From: Xiphydria camelus | Taxonomy: Eukaryota; Arthropoda; Insecta; Hymenoptera; Xiphydriidae | Direction: 5' to 3' | DNA: 64,000 nt | NCBI GenBank assembly: GCA_963678675.1 | Contig: OY783195.1 | Location: 30,275,006-30,339,005, forward strand | Shown: piece by piece, positions 63,538 through 64,000 of the stretch | Layout of the letters: each line of letters opens with the position of its first letter | How positions within the stretch are numbered: position 1 is the first letter of the stretch | Translations under genes and position numbers: made by a program | Notes under the pieces: generated by a model | Database searches by the model: none | What the model saw: the letters and a program-made list of their open reading frames with translations, nothing else | What the model was told of the DNA's origin: nothing

Positions 63538-64000
63538 CCCAGGCGGAAAAATTCTATATATCCTCTCTCTCTCTCTATACATATATTTTATCTATATAAG
63601 TATATTATATAAAGAACATGTCCTGACTGAATGATTAATCAACGTCGAGCTGAAACCGCTGAAGCTAATTACATGAGATTAGAATAGTAGGTTTTTTTTG
63701 TGACGTAAGCTCCCAACTAAGAAAGGATTTTACGAAATTCTTCCCCTCAAGTGATAAAATGAGAGATGTAAGTTTGTATGAAAATCCGTCATTTTTGAAG
63801 TCGGATCCATGAAAATTGGTATTTGGCCTTTCGGTTAGAAATTAAGAAGACGTGTTTTCTTAGGGGGTAAAACAGGGGATGAAAAGTTGTACGGGACTTT
63901 TTATTTATTTCGAGATCCACGCGGACGAATTCACGAGCGGAAATCTAGTAATTCTTATATGTGGTTAACATAGAATTATATATAATCCATGCACATGACC
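63538..64000. mobile_element. Family D element, left end, running off the window
   Basis: The left end CCCAGGCGGAAAAATTCTAT matches the copy at 23706. A TC repeat and ATATAT sequence follow. The right end was not found before the window stops, and the middle (63640-63920) differs from the other copies, so another element may be inserted. Confidence 0.45.

Overview
The window looks like nuclear DNA of an insect, most likely a hymenopteran and possibly an ant. The genes are intron-rich with GT-AG splice sites. CpG is not depleted. The large introns are full of short non-autonomous DNA transposons. The insect call rests on gene structure and family content; the ant call is inference.

Five genes can be rebuilt exon by exon with consistent reading phase. 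On the + strand, a Kv channel-interacting protein (KChIP, neuronal calcium sensor family) has its first coding exon at 1591-1755 and its other four between 41777 and 44203, leaving a 40-kb first intron. Nested in that intron on the - strand is a ten-exon gene for the leucine-rich-repeat axonemal protein DRC5/TCTE1 (34743-40551). Downstream, three - strand genes lie in a row: bifunctional lysine-ketoglutarate reductase/saccharopine dehydrogenase AASS (51314-55665, first step of lysine breakdown, mitochondrial), the large subunit of TFIIF (RAP74/TfIIF-alpha, 56613-58813) and SPAG1, a TPR co-chaperone for dynein-arm assembly (59481-62483).

Layout: 1-1590, upstream DNA and 5' leader of KChIP; 1756-34742, giant intron with no other gene seen, carrying many MITEs, foldback elements, tandem duplications and simple repeats; 34743-40551, nested DRC5 with two more MITE insertions in its introns; 40932-41470, a 0.54-kb near-perfect foldback; 41777-44203, remaining KChIP exons; 44204-49873, 3' region and intergenic DNA with two more elements; 51314-62483, the compact three-gene - strand block; 62484-64000, no supported gene.

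The genes do not form one pathway. Two of the five (DRC5 and SPAG1) serve motile cilia and flagella, which in most insects means mainly sperm (and some sensory cilia). No new enzyme system, CRISPR array, tRNA or rRNA was seen. The best leads are an in-frame, 79-codon proline-rich open stretch directly after the KChIP stop codon, a duplicated Cys/His motif in the SPAG1 linker, the nested-gene arrangement with a GC-AG intron in DRC5, and several MITE families with nested insertions and insertions very close to splice sites.
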